Below, one piece after another: positions 9,878 to 19,999 of a stretch of 64,000 nt of DNA. Below the pieces are notes generated by a model, which saw only the letters and a list, made by a program, of their open reading frames with translations, did no database searches and was not told where the DNA came from. Numbering within the stretch: position 1 is the first letter of the stretch; the number at the start of each line of letters is the position of its first letter. The stretch is from Pelagomonas calceolata. Its lineage: Eukaryota > Sar > Pelagophyceae > Pelagomonadales > Pelagomonadaceae. The stretch spans positions 124,001 through 188,000 of the forward strand of contig CAKKNE010000003.1 in the NCBI GenBank assembly GCA_918797485.1. The letters run 5' to 3'. The position numbers and the translations under genes are program-made.

Positions 9878-12529
9878 ATGGGCCTTCCCGGTTTGTTCAA
9901 ATTGGAGAAGGATTCGATAGTAGCAAACGTAGAGATCGTCTACGGTAGACCAGACTGGCTCTGCCGCGCCTTAAAACGGCTCCTCATTGAAGTCTGGTGG
10001 GACGACCTTCAGAAGCTCGATTTCGTGGTGTCTGATGCAGATGTCGACTGCCATCAATACTGCAATCCAGATGATCGAAACGTGGCGATCGGCGTGATGC
10101 TCAAGGGGCTAGGAATCACGCACTGCGTCGTCCGAGGTGGTATCGGGGATACCAAAAGCCGGGAGTCGGCTCCAACTGTCGACTTGCGGCGCGATGCACT
10201 AGAAATAGTCATCGCCCAGCTACCACAAGATCATCCTGCTGTGCTGGCTCTGTCTTATCTCGTGAGGCCGGACGTCCGGGATGCGGCGCAGGCCGTGCGT
10301 GAGGCCCCCCCAGCCATCCGACCATTCAAGCCTGTTGCCTACTCAAAGTATTCTGGTTACTTGCGAGCGCAGACGCTTCGTGAGCTGCGAGACGCCATCG
10401 ATGCTGGTAGTGACGTCGTCGTCGACCAAGCCTCTACGGTCGACGCCGACAAGGTCATCGGTTTTTTGGCGGCCTGCTTCCCGCATAAGAGAACCGCCGC
10501 TCGGACCATCGACAGCGACATTCACTTCTTCATGGATATGATGGCCTACTTCCAGAAGACGAAGAAAGAGCCGGCCCGCCTCATCTACCTCGCCAGGAAG
10601 TATGCGGCGGTCCCGGCCGTGCACATGCTCCTGTGCGCGTGGTTATTGTGCGGCGGTAACGACTTCATGGTCGGCTATATTGCGCTCGCGTCGCGGACGA
10701 ACAAGGGAAACGCGACGGAGCGGGAGACGTTCTTCGCCATGCTGGACCAGATGATGGCCGGGGCGCGACCGGTGATGTCGTTAGACGAGCTGTTCGACTT
10801 CCTCTGCGCGACGCGAGAGGAGCGCATCCGGGTCGTGTTCGCGTTGATTTATTATTTTGATGCGCCGTCCTTCGCCGGCGTCCTTTGCGGTCCTTGTTCC
10901 CATCTGACGCGACGTCTCGCAGGTTCTTCATCGAGAACGGGCGCGTGCGACGAGGACTCGAGGCGGCGGTGGAGCTGGCGCCGACGGCGGCCGCACGGGA
11001 GCGGATCATCGACATGTTCTCGATGGTCGTGATGTCCGAGCTCTACGAGATCGTCGAGGCCGTCGTCGCGGCCGCGTGCGCGACGCCCGAGGGTATCAGG
11101 GCCATCAAGGCCACTGGTCGCGAGCTCCGCGCCCGCGCGCCGTCGGAGGAGGCGTCGGCCGTGGTTCGCGGGCGCTTTGATCGAGGGCGTAGACGCCGTT
11201 TTGTGCTAGCGCGCCGCTTTGAGGGCCAGCGCCCTCTTTGGTCACGGCGGCGCCGCGGTCTTGGAGGTGCTCGCCGTGCCCCCTAGCGTCGCCAAGATGA
11301 TGAAGGATTTGCGGGACGAAGCGGAGACTCACGAGCGACGCGGCGACGTCGGCCTGCGGGACGCGGAGCGGGCGGTGCGTCGTCTGGCGCGCGTTGCGGC
11401 TCAATTGGAAGATAGATTTCGGCGCACCGCTCTCGTCATTTCGCGGGCGCGCGATGCGTTCGCGCGGCTCACCGTCGCGGATCCTACCCTCGTGCGGCTC
11501 TTCGCGAAAGCGCTGACGGCGTGCCTGTCGGAAGACGAAGACACCGTCAAGGCGGCGCTCGCGGCGACGGGCGTGTTTGATGTGAGTCGGCCAGGAGGGC
11601 GGCACCTGGCGGCGCGGTTCGCGACGACGCCGGCGGCGGCCGCGGCGGCCGCGCCAGCAGTGGCGCCGTTCGCGATGCCTGCGCTGCCCGACGCGACGCC
11701 GCCGCCGCCGCCGCCGCTGCGATACCCTCGCCATCGTAGGCGGCTCGTTGGGCTCCAATCATGCCCAATAACGGGCGCCGTTGCAAAACCGCGCCCCGCT
11801 CCTAAACCGCGCGCCGCTCCTAAACCGCGCGCCGCTTCAAAACCGCGCACGTCGAGGGACGCGCCGGGCGGAACGGCCGTCGATTCTGACGACGAGGATT
11901 TTGGCCCGCTCCTGAGGTCGCGGGCCGAGATCGAGGCCGACGCGATGCGGTGGGACGCCGCGGCGGCCGCGGAAGCGGCCGCGGAGCGCGCCGGGGCCGC
12001 CGACGCGACCGTGGCCGACGACGGTCGCGATGCTGACGTCGACGGGGGTCGGCCGCCGCGCGCCGACGGCGCCGCTGCAAAACCGCGCGCCGCGCCGCCA
12101 GTCGTCGCTGCATCGCCTGGCCCGCACCTAAGCTCTAGCACCACGATCGACGTCGATGCCCTGCAGCCGCTCAGCAGCATCCCAATCCAGGAGGCGCCGT
12201 CCTACGACTCGGTCATCAACTTCACGCGATGCACTCCACGTCAGAAGAGCGGCGGCGCGACGAACTGGTGCGTCTTGTGCGGCAAACTGGAGGGCACTGG
12301 CGACGACTGCGTCACGATCCCGAAGCAGAACAAGGACGTCTGCAAGATCTGCGACACGGTCACGTGGAAGCACAACGCGTCGGGCGCCTACTTCAAGTGG
12401 TGCAAGGGCTGCAAGCGCTTCCACGAGATCCACGCCTTCGCCGGTAAGATCAGCGCCTCGAAGTGCAACGGCGCGCGCGCGCGCGGCCGCGCATATATGC
12501 GGAATTATCACGCCGCCCTCGAGGACTGA
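9878..12529 (+). CDS. Large unrecognised protein with SBP-like cysteine-rich C-terminus
   Basis: Not recognised as a whole. The first part (9878 to about 10836) is a soluble, mostly helical region with no known motif. Frame 2 changes to frame 1 near 10837-10922, where an AT-rich GTTCGCG...CTCGCAG segment makes a plausible 86-nt intron, and back to frame 2 at about 11200, where no clean intron is seen. A low-complexity Ala/Pro/Arg linker follows, with three KPRAAPKPR-type repeats near 11785-11850 and an acidic patch. The last about 100 residues have CxxC pairs (WCVLCGK, VCKICD) and then WCKGCKRFHEIHAF...SKC, followed by a basic RARGRAYMR stretch. This resembles the second zinc pocket and basic tail of SBP-box DNA-binding domains. 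A DNA-binding role is inference. The region 11200 onward could be a separate gene starting at ATG 11297. Confidence 0.5.
10837..10922 (+). other. Possible conventional intron
   Basis: A GT...AG segment of 86 nt (alternative 5' end at 10843) would join VVFALI-type coding sequence to FFIENGRVRRG in the correct phase. It is AT-rich next to the 5' end and ends in CTCGCAG. It has no CTGTG/CACAG termini or target duplication, so it is not an introner. Confidence 0.4.
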
Positions 12530-13246
12530 GGCGCCGGGCGACGACTCCTTTCCTCCGCGATTCAACGAACCTGAATCATCCACACCACCTGCGTAAGTAT
12601 CGCAAACGGTGCTCTCTTAAATACAAAGTAGAACCGCCGACGCCCATCTGTCCGACGAGCGAGCTCACTTCCACAGTGGGATCAGCCGGGGCTAGCTTGT
12701 CGGCGTTGGTACCCATATGGCGTCGCTGTTCCCTGAAGGCACCCGAGGGCGGTTGGAGGCGTCCGTGGAGGCTACAGTAGATGTGCGGCCGCGTGTGGAC
12801 ATGTTGGGCGACAAGGAAGCCTCCGGGTTTCGAGTCGAGCCGCAAGTACTTAAGTTTTTGTAGCCCACACGCCACATCCGTGCGACGTGCGCGCACGAGC
12901 ACCGTTCACACGTGGTCCTCACGTCCGCCGTACGCCGCCGCGTCCGTCTACCGCGCGCGCGTGCAAGAAACCGTCGCAAGCACTACGACAAAAATTTCCA
13001 GAGAAGCAGGAAGCAGACATGCGCGCGCGACGCACCGGAACCGAGTCAGAGGTTGGCTATAGACGCCGCCCGCGCGTCGCGGGCGCGCGTCGAAACCGTA
13101 CATCGCGCACGTCGACAAAAAGTGTACTGCCGTAAAATCTCGATCGCGGAGGTGGGGTTCGCGCGGATGGTGCGACCCCACCTGCCGCAGCCGGTCGTCG
13201 AGGACCTCTATCAGCGCTAGGCGCTCCGTTCCCTCTCCGTATAATA
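12530..13246. other. Convergent intergenic stretch with no recognised feature
   Basis: About 720 bp between two genes that end towards each other. It has no CTAG dyad and no ORF with recognisable homology. It is unusually long for a convergent interval in this window, where most are under 100 bp, so a small or non-coding gene could be hidden here. Confidence 0.35.
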
Positions 13247-13555
13247 CTAGAAATGAGGCATGTAAAACTCCCCCTCCGCCATCAATCGAAGCGTCTCGTA
13301 CGCGTACAAACCGAAGAAAACGAGAGTCGAGCCGACCGCGACGTAGGCCACTATTTTATCGTCATTCGTCGCGGGGGCGGGGGGCGGCGCGTCGAAGAAC
13401 GGCTCCGCGTCGTCGTCGTCGGACGCGCGAAGAATCGTGACGTGTCGCGGCCGCACGACTGGCGCGCGACCGCATGCAGTCGTCCGCGTCGGCGGCGCGA
13501 AGGCTGCAGCGATCGCTGTCAGCGCCCAGAGGACGCATGCGACGTGTTTGACCAT
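13247..13555 (-). CDS. Small plastid-targeted single-pass membrane protein
   Basis: A 102-residue protein of unknown function. It starts with a signal peptide (MVKHVACVLWALTAIAAAF) cut at AFAPP, the AF-type cleavage site of bipartite plastid leaders in algae with red-derived complex plastids. A transit-like Arg/Thr/Ser-rich stretch and an acidic DDDDAEPFFDAPPPAP segment follow, then one membrane helix (about residues 68-88: IVAYVAVGSTLVFFGLYAYE) and a short tail. It may be a small thylakoid or inner-envelope protein. Start ATG at 13555; the dyads at 13740 and 13815 lie upstream. Confidence 0.65.
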   Translation of the reverse strand: MVKHVACVLWALTAIAAAFAPPTRTTACGRAPVVRPRHVTILRASDDDDAEPFFDAPPPAPATNDDKIVAYVAVGSTLVFFGLYAYETLRLMAEGEFYMPHF

Positions 13556-13739
13556 TTGTACGAGTTGTGCAGGCTGTTGTCTAATCCTTGGCTCTCTGCC
13601 TTACGAGCTTGTATGCGTTGCTTCGGCAGCACAGATGGAAAACAGATGCGGCACGGTACAACAGGCCACTCGGACCAAGATACTGCTCTACCGCGCTTGT
13701 ATAGCACGCTTGGCCGCTTTTGTCTCCGTTTTGGCTATA

Positions 13740-13763
13740 GCTAGCGGCCTGTAAGATACTAGA
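13740..13763 (-). promoter_or_regulatory. CTAG dyad copy 1 of a close pair
   Basis: Reverse-orientation member: GCTAGCG, then GCCTGTAAGA, then TACTAGA. It lies 185 bp upstream of the minus-strand plastid-protein start (13555) and 52 bp from a second copy. Confidence 0.6.
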
Positions 13764-13814
13764 AATCCACAAAAATCATAAGGCGCGGCTTCCAGGCTAC
13801 GCGCGCTTAGGTGG

Positions 13815-13839
13815 GCTAGCGGCCTGTAAGCACACTAGC
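13815..13839 (-). promoter_or_regulatory. CTAG dyad copy 2, overlapping an upstream stop codon
   Basis: Reverse-orientation member with arms GCTAGCG and CACTAGC and spacer GCCTGTAAGCA. Its right arm supplies the TAG stop (13835-13837) of the MLLE-domain gene on the minus strand, so the element begins exactly where that coding region ends. Confidence 0.6.
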
Positions 13840-14947
13840 AAACAAACAGGTGTGCGCGCGGCGCATGAAACGGCCGCAACACCAGCGCCGGCGCGGTCGC
13901 GTCGACGGTCTGCGCCGGCACGTACGCTTTCGTCGCCGCGTCCAACCGGACGACGGCCGCGCGCTGCGACGACTCCAAGTACCCGAGGAACTTCTCGAGC
14001 TCCGCGACGCCTTCCGGCGCGACGCCGAAGATGACGGCGTCGCACAGTTCTACCCGAGTCGCATCCTTCGCAGGCGCGGACGACGAGCTCGGGCCAGCAC
14101 GGCCGATCCGGCGATAAGGAAGCGATGGGCGTGCGCTTGTTCGGATCCCTCGACGACGGCACCGACAGAACGGTCGGCGCGAACTGCTGTTGCTGAAGTA
14201 CGCCCGCCGCCATGAGGACCGAGAACGCTTCGTCCATCGCGGGGCCGATGCCGTCCACGAGCAGCGACTCGACGTAGGGCGGGTTGTAGGCGTCCATGAT
14301 CATACCCGTGATTTTCGCCGAGAGGGCCTCGTCGAGCGGCCGCCCCCAGGGGTCGTTTTCCAGCGCCACGGCCGCGTACACTCGATCGGGGAGCGTCGCG
14401 TAGGAGGCTCCCGGCGCGAGCGCGGGCGCCGTCGTCGGGATCGGCGCGGCCTCGGCCTCGCGCTCGTCGGACCGGCGCCGCGCAGTGCCGTCAGCGCGGC
14501 CTTGGCGTCCGGCGGCGGCGCCGCCGCGGGCGCGGCCGCCGCGAAGGACGGCGCCTCACGGGGCGGGGCGTCCGCACCGTCGGCCGCTTGTACGTCCGCG
14601 GCGGCGCCGGCGCCGCGGGCTCTTCCTCGGGCGCCACGGGCGCCGCCGCCGCTACAAGCAGCCCGCGAACAGCGTGTCGACGTTGAGGATGCCGAACGTC
14701 TCACAAGCTAAACGGGCAGCCTCGGCCGACGCCGTCCGCGTCTCCTGATCCAATCGCGCCTCGAGCGGCGGCGGCGCCCAGTCGTCGCCGCGCGGCGCGC
14801 CGTCGTGCTGGGCCGCCCAACCCTCCAGCTTCGCGAGGAGGCCCGGGAGGTCCGCGGCCTCGCGCGCCGCCGCGTCGACGGCGCAGCGCGCGCCTCGAGC
14901 CAGGCCGCCGCGTCGAAGGCCTCGACGGCGCGCTCGGCCGCGGCCAT
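13835..14947 (-). CDS. MLLE (PABC)-domain protein
   Basis: The N-terminus (MAAAERAVEAFDAAAWLEAR, then LPGLLAKLEGWAAQHDGAP and FGILNVDTLFAGCL) is helical and unrecognised. An Ala/Pro/Arg-rich linker follows at about 14420-14650. Near 14230-14410 lies LPDRVYAAVALENDP, LDEALSAKITGMIMDAYN, and MDEAFSVLMA, matching the MLLE domain of poly(A)-binding protein (consensus LGERLYPLI...GKITGMLLE...VDEAVAVL), which binds PAM2 peptides. No RRM is present, so it is not PABP itself. The tail (VIFGVAPEGVAELEKFLGYL) ends at TAG 13835-13837. Frame changes occur at about 14895, within the linker, and at about 14110. Only 27 bp separate its start from the JmjC gene's stop. Confidence 0.55.
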
Positions 14948-14973
14948 GGCCTCGGCCCTGCGTCTCGCTCCAG

Positions 14974-16524
14974 CTAAAGCGAGGTCTTCGCGCCGCCGCT
15001 TCTCGCGTCGTTGGCCGCGCCGCCGCGCTCCGCGTCCTGGATGGACAGCCGCGGGTCGCGCCGCCTGGCAAACTTATCGATGGGAGCCTTGAGCGCCTTC
15101 TTGCGCTTCTTCGGGCCGGACCCGTTTGATGAAGCCGGCCGCTTCTCCCGCGGGCCCTTGTTGACCCCATATCTAGCTTTGAGTTCCGCGATGCCCAGAC
15201 CCGTCGTGTCGTCCTCGTCGCTCGCGTCGGAGTCGTCCGAGTCGTACAAGGTCTTCGGCTTTGGCGCGCCCCAGTCGCGGTCGTTCTTATCATCATTGTC
15301 GTCCTTGGGCGGCGCCCGGAGCAGCGCCTTCGCGCGCACAGTAACCGCGCTCTCCAAAAACTCCGCGCGCTCCGCGGCCGTCACTTGCAACCCCCGGGCC
15401 ACGTACGCGTCGAGCGTGTCCTCTGTACGTTTAGGTGCCTCGCCAACCACGTCGCTCTCCAAAGCCGCAAAGTCCACGGCGACGCGCGCCAGCGCCGCCT
15501 CGAGGCGCCGCCGCTCGGACGCCGTCAGCGACCCCCCGCCGCTCGACCACGATTTGAGCGTTTCTGATAATAACCGCCGCGCGCCGGCGTCGTTGGCGGA
15601 CACGGCCGGGTGCCGCGCGTCGGCCGCGGCGCCGTAGGCCACCGTCTCGACCCAGTGCGGGAAGCGGCACTCGGCGTCGACGCGGCACCGTTTTTCCAGC
15701 GAAAAGACGGCGAGCTGCGTCGCGAAGGCTCTCGAGTGGAGGTAGTTGCCCCCCAGCACGAGCGAGTCCTCGGGCGTGTAGACCGCGTGGAGCCAGCCCG
15801 CCGGCAGCGAGAGCACGTAGCCGGGCTCGAGCGAGATGCGGGACACCTCGCTTTCCCCCAGCACGTCGCCGAACCACGTCTTGGATTGAGATGACGACGA
15901 GATCCACTTGGCATACGCGTCCAGATTCTTGGGAGAGGGCGGCGCGAACCAGAAGACCTTGGCGCCCTCCACCACGTGGTACCACACGCTCGAGCCGCCC
16001 ATGTCGACGTGCCAGTCCGTGAAGGCCCCCTTCGCGGACATGAGGCAGTACTTTCTGACTTTTGGCCGCTGGTCCTCGGGCGTCTTCGACACCCAGTCCA
16101 CGTCGCGCACGAACTGCGGCGCCCTGACCAAAGCGCCGAGCCTCGTGCCGCTCACCTCAAGCGACAGGATGTTCAAAACTTTGTGCGTTGTCGGCGTCTT
16201 CTCGCGCATGTAGGCGGCCCACTCCCGTAGCGTCCAGCGGCGCTGCTGCTCCTGCGTCGCCGCGTCGAGGACCGGCACCTCCGTGTCCGGGCCCGCGAGT
16301 ATGGCTACGTCGTCTATTGTGAGTTCTGGTCGTTTCAGGCCCGCCGATTCATGTCCGCGGATCAGGAACGGCGCGTCGACGGCCGCGTCGGTCGCGCGGC
16401 ACCACGCGCCGTCTATATCAGCTCCGTCCTCATGGATCGGCGGCGTGAAGGCCGAGCCGTGCGGCTTCGCCATCATCAATGCGGCAAAAGCCGCGGGGTC
16501 TTTTTCGATGAGGGAGAGGTCCAT
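14974..16524 (-). CDS. JmjC lysine demethylase, KDM2/KDM7 (PHF8) type
   Basis: A 516-residue nuclear Fe(II)/2-oxoglutarate demethylase candidate. Residues about 110-290 form the JmjC domain: KGAFTDWHVDMGGSSVWYHV carries the HxD iron ligands, EGAKVFWFAPP the lysine for 2-oxoglutarate, and LPAGWLHAVYTPEDSLVLGG the third iron ligand and the GNYLHS helix typical of KDM2/KDM7. There is no PHD or CxxC zinc finger in this ORF, unlike animal homologues. The C-terminal 150 residues are acidic then basic (KKRKKALKAP), a likely nuclear localisation signal. The start is ATG 16524, with no frame breaks. Substrate residue is not predictable from sequence alone. Confidence 0.92.
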   Translation of the reverse strand: MDLSLIEKDPAAFAALMMAKPHGSAFTPPIHEDGADIDGAWCRATDAAVDAPFLIRGHESAGLKRPELTIDDVAILAGPDTEVPVLDAATQEQQRRWTLREWAAYMREKTPTTHKVLNILSLEVSGTRLGALVRAPQFVRDVDWVSKTPEDQRPKVRKYCLMSAKGAFTDWHVDMGGSSVWYHVVEGAKVFWFAPPSPKNLDAYAKWISSSSQSKTWFGDVLGESEVSRISLEPGYVLSLPAGWLHAVYTPEDSLVLGGNYLHSRAFATQLAVFSLEKRCRVDAECRFPHWVETVAYGAAADARHPAVSANDAGARRLLSETLKSWSSGGGSLTASERRRLEAALARVAVDFAALESDVVGEAPKRTEDTLDAYVARGLQVTAAERAEFLESAVTVRAKALLRAPPKDDNDDKNDRDWGAPKPKTLYDSDDSDASDEDDTTGLGIAELKARYGVNKGPREKRPASSNGSGPKKRKKALKAPIDKFARRRDPRLSIQDAERGGAANDARSGGAKTSL

Positions 16525-16656
16525 TGTGGCAGCACTGCTCTATCTCGTGCAACAGGGCTGTGGAAACTATGAATCTATATATCGTCCAGCCAGAATTAGC
16601 AGCCCTATATGCTCTAACAGACCCAAATTTAAGCCGGCGCGCCCGGCATAGCTAAG

Positions 16657-16673
16657 GCTAGAGACACACTAGG
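16657..16673. promoter_or_regulatory. Degenerate CTAG dyad upstream of the JmjC gene
   Basis: GCTAG, then AGACACACTAGG with a shortened spacer. It is 133 bp upstream of the JmjC start at 16524. Confidence 0.4.
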
Positions 16674-17227
16674 CTTGATTAGAAGATGCGTCATGCAGCC
16701 GTTCGAGTATCGTTCGGTTCGATACTGGTCCAAAGAGATCAATGGGACACGTACTGGGGGCCGAAAAACTAAATTTTTTAATTCGCGGCCGGCGACGGCG
16801 CCACGGGCAATGGCGGCCGCGCCGGTTTAATCCTGTCAATCCCTGCCCAAGAGGTCTCCCTGTCGTCGCCTAGGGTCGGTACTATACACGTGCAAGCGCC
16901 TACGCCGCATGCGCCGCCGCTTCAAGCATTTTTGGCCGATTTCTCTCAGCATTGCAACCCATTTGAGCATGAATTACTTGGCAATGGCTTCCAGAGCTCT
17001 CCGAGTGCACTAGACGGCCGCATCGATGACGTACGCGACACAGGCGACTACCCACTACCAGACCTACCCCGAGAGACGTCCAGGGGCCGACCTGCATCCG
17101 AAAAAAGTGTGCAATTTGGACCCGATGGCGCCCCGTTCCCGTCAAAAACGTCAATTACCCGAGGGCCCCCAGTAGTCGCCGTAGCGGTCTCGTTGGACCC
17201 CATACTACCCCACCGATAGTCAATTAC

Positions 17228-17700
17228 AAGTATATGACATCTACACCGCGAGAAGGGTACTTTGGGCCGACCACGCTCGGGACGTGAACATCTGCATCTG
17301 GAGCTCGCGTAAGTCAGTCGGTCATGAAACAAATGATCGCGTCTTGGTCCATGGTGATGGTACACGGGCTGATGGTCGCAGGTCCAAGTAACTAGCCCAA
17401 ATTATCGAGATCAGTGGGTGGCAGGGTGGCCGAGCCGCCGTGGAGATTACTGTTCAAAAATCCTATGTAGTACACGCTCAGGCCGGTTATCTGGCCCGTC
17501 CCACAACCAAAGCGCCTGAAAAGCAAATTTATTTCACAACTCACCGGTCTGGGGCCTTTCCGGTGCTCCGTCTCCGCACCGTCGTCCGCGGAGAACGGGC
17601 AAGTCGGTCGATTGTGAATAGAACAACGGCGTTATGGTCCATCTGGATGGTGTCGTCGCTGATACTCGCAGGTCTGGGTTCTGTGCCCTTTACGCCATCG
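17228..17700 (+). repeat. Two diverged tandem copies of a coding-like segment
   Basis: The segments at about 17230-17395 and 17535-17690 align by eye. Both contain TGGTCCAT, then GGATGGT or TGATGGT, then GCTGAT and TCGCAGGTC. In the plus frame they read IASWSMVMVHGLMVAG and TALWSIWMVSSLILAG. The first copy has in-frame stops; the second lies in a 107-residue ORF (17440-17763) with one possible membrane helix. It is probably the remnant of a duplicated membrane-protein exon or repeat. Confidence 0.4.
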
Positions 17701-18138
17701 AAGCGTGGCCGCGAAGTCTCCGTTTTGGGCAGCTCTAACGGAGCATCTCATTCTGCTCAGTGAGTGTTCAATCGGGCTAGATGGACTCTACCACTAACAA
17801 ACGGAAGGAAACGAACATAAACTCGGGAGTTGTCCAGTAGAATTCTTCTCCCGCCCTCCGAGCGCGGGCCGTCGGCTCCGGTTCCGTCGAACTTATATGA
17901 AAACTGGGCTGGAGTTGATATAATGTCTTAATTGGATAGTAGAAGGCGCCACCAAACGCTGGTGTATTTTGGCGACCCGTAAGTCTCATCCGTGAATGTC
18001 GCGGGCGGTGCCTTCCGGGAGGCGCGAGAGTATGTTCTCGGGCCTCTACTCTAAAATATTTGGTCTCGGCGAACGACTAGGATGTATTCTGAATTTGGGT
18101 CATTCTTTTGACGCTATCGAGGCGTTTCTCTGAATTTC

Positions 18139-18162
18139 CTAGTGTGTCGATATACGCTAGCT
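18139..18162 (+). promoter_or_regulatory. CTAG dyad in the gene-poor region
   Basis: CTAGTGTG, then TCGATATA, then CGCTAGC. Forward orientation. No start codon of a supported gene lies within 300 bp, so it may mark an unannotated transcript. Confidence 0.45.
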
Positions 18163-18786
18163 CGGTTGGCTCTTCTGTCAACGTGCTTGTGATCTTCACG
18201 AGGTCCCGGAGAACGCATTGCGTCCGGGTCCATTGCACCTCGCCGCCGCGGGTTGTATTCCTCTACACGCTCCCGCCGGCCGTTCAGCTCCACCTGCTCT
18301 TGCCTTCGATCATTGAGAGATTTCACACAACGTGCGGGTTCTATAGCGCCGTTCCAGCTCGAGGTGCTCTGCTGCTGCTCCACACACACACACGCGCGCG
18401 CCGACGTCCGCTGCCCCGCTGCAGGTTTCTTCCCCCGCGTCCCAATCGTCACCTTTCGTGTGGAGCAGCAGTAACATCTCAACGCTAGCTAGCTCTGCTT
18501 CCGGAAGACACTTCCCTACCGTATCGCGCGCTCGCGCGGTCTGGTAGATTGAGGCTCGGACCCCCTAGGGTGAGTTCGGGTTCTCTACTATCAAGTCCTT
18601 AAAATTTCAACGTGCGGGCCCGGAGCAGAATAATCTCGCACCTTGGTACATGGGACTACTCCGGACGCTCGCGCAGCCATCGACGCGATCGACGCGATAT
18701 ATATATATACCCCATATACTTACCTGGGAACGCACGAGACGTCGCACGAGAGGGATTTTTATAAACGAATACGAGTTATTACGCGA

Positions 18787-19443
18787 CTAGTCGCTCTTGA
18801 TGCCCCCGTCGTCGGCGTACTTGATCAGGTCCGCGTGCGAGTTGATTTTGAGAATAGTGGTGCCCTTGCCGTGGTATAGCTCCTCCGCCAAATTGCCATG
18901 TAAAAGTACTGCGGACCGGTCGTTGATGCGCACGAGCCGCGGGCCCGCTTCCGCAAAAGCAATACCCAAGACATCAAGCACGACGAAAGGCGCGTGCCAC
19001 AGCGTGGCCACCTTCAGACACCCGACGCCCGCCGCGCGGTCGACCAAGCATGCCGACGACGCGACCGCGTCGGGGTGGAACGACGAGCACACCGCCGTCA
19101 CCGTGGCCGCCACCAAGTTGAGAGCGGCGACCATCTTCTTCGTCCGCGGTAACGCGGCGGTCGCGAGGGTCATGCACGTCGCGCCCCAGACCGCGAGGTA
19201 AACCGCGGCCACCATCACCAGGTTCTTCGCCAGCACGTGCACGGCCTGCTGCTCCGGCGTCTTCTTCTTCGGTCCGTCGAGCGACACGCCCCAGGCGTCC
19301 GCGATCAATGCCAAGCTCTCGGACGGCTGGGCCACATAGTACGCGCCGACCCCAAACAACCCGACGCCGTGGAAGAAGATGCACGCCGAACTAAAAGCTC
19401 TTCGCTTCTTGCCGACGTTGCCCGTGGGCAGGATGTTGTCGAC
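18787..19443 (-). CDS. Four-helix membrane protein, paralogue 1
   Basis: Unknown family, clearly paralogous to the gene at 21316-22101. Shared blocks in order: KKRRAFSSACIFFHG, SESLALIADAWGVSLDG, a helix ending in CMTLA, PRTKKMVAALNLVAA, SSFHPDA, a helix with AEAGPRLVRIND, and a C-terminal INSHADLIKYA. Four hydrophobic segments are predicted. Coding homology can be followed up to GTCGACAACATCCTGCCC at 19443, directly preceded on the minus strand by CACACAG, a good 3' splice site. The first exon and the start codon were not identified; it probably lies within 19450-19640. It ends at TAG 18787-18789. Confidence 0.6.
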   Translation of the reverse strand, partial: VDNILPTGNVGKKRRAFSSACIFFHGVGLFGVGAYYVAQPSESLALIADAWGVSLDGPKKKTPEQQAVHVLAKNLVMVAAVYLAVWGATCMTLATAALPRTKKMVAALNLVAATVTAVCSSFHPDAVASSACLVDRAAGVGCLKVATLWHAPFVVLDVLGIAFAEAGPRLVRINDRSAVLLHGNLAEELYHGKGTTILKINSHADLIKYADDGGIKSD

Positions 19444-19445
19444 CT

Positions 19446-19999
19446 GTGTGCGTGACGGGTGTGCGTGTGCGCGTTGCGGCGATGGCGTATAGCGTTCCGA
19501 TACGTCTCAGCGCAGCGATGCAGCGCAGCGCTATTTGACGAGGCGTTCGCGCGACGGCAACGACGCATCCTGAGCGCACTGCCAAGGCTCTGACCCATGG
19601 ATCTTGGTTGCACGGCAGCAGCGATGCCGGGGCTTGCGGCCATGCAAACCAGTACTTCGAACTGTCTCTGGACACCGCTTCCGTACGCTCTCGTTCATGG
19701 TGCGTCTCGTTCACGGCGTTCTTGTGCGCACCTGATGGCAAATGGCAGTGCTCAAGGATCCGTGACTCAGCGACCGAGAGCCGTCGCACCGTTATAAGAG
19801 TGCCTCTGCCCGCGGAAGAGAAAAGCGAAATCCGCGGGAACAAAACGGGTTTCGAGTGCCATGTGTTGCTTTTTGGGGCGCTAAAAGCTGTGCAACAATC
19901 ACAAAATATCCGCACGAAGCAGCATTTATTCCACACGATACGTGCGCGACGCGTGCGCTGATCTGAACGCGTTCCGCCGGAGCACAGCACCGCAGCAGA
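19446..19999. other. Divergent interval, paralogue 1/PhyH gene
   Basis: It should contain the first exon of paralogue 1 and the PhyH promoter. A reverse ACGCCATCG word is at 19480-19488. No CTAG dyad is visible. A long minus-strand frame crossing it (19391-20668) is rejected as a shadow. Confidence 0.4.

Larger units (their letters stand above)
16679..18786. other. 2.1-kb gene-poor region
   Basis: This is the longest stretch here without a supportable gene, and its codon pattern and GC content differ from neighbours. It contains a diverged tandem duplication (17228-17700), a CA/CG microsatellite at about 18380-18400, a CTAG dyad at 18139-18162, and an (AT)n tract at about 18698-18709 following two copies of GATCGACGC. 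Short open frames exist on both strands but none has homology or conserved starts. Confidence 0.5.

Noticed and set aside
17417-17470. tRNA-like A box (GTGGCCGAGCC) and B box (GTTCAAAAATCC)
   Set aside because: The boxes are only about 20 nt apart, the B box does not fit GGTTCGAATCC, and no acceptor stem can be paired.
18380-18402. CA/CG microsatellite as a regulatory or Z-DNA element
   Set aside because: Short, common in such genomes, and not associated with a supported gene.
19430-19460. A seventh introner at the 3' splice site CACACAG before paralogue 1
   Set aside because: The CACACAG comes from a CACACGCACAC-type run; no matching CTGTGTGGAAATC terminus or 8-bp duplication was found to the right.
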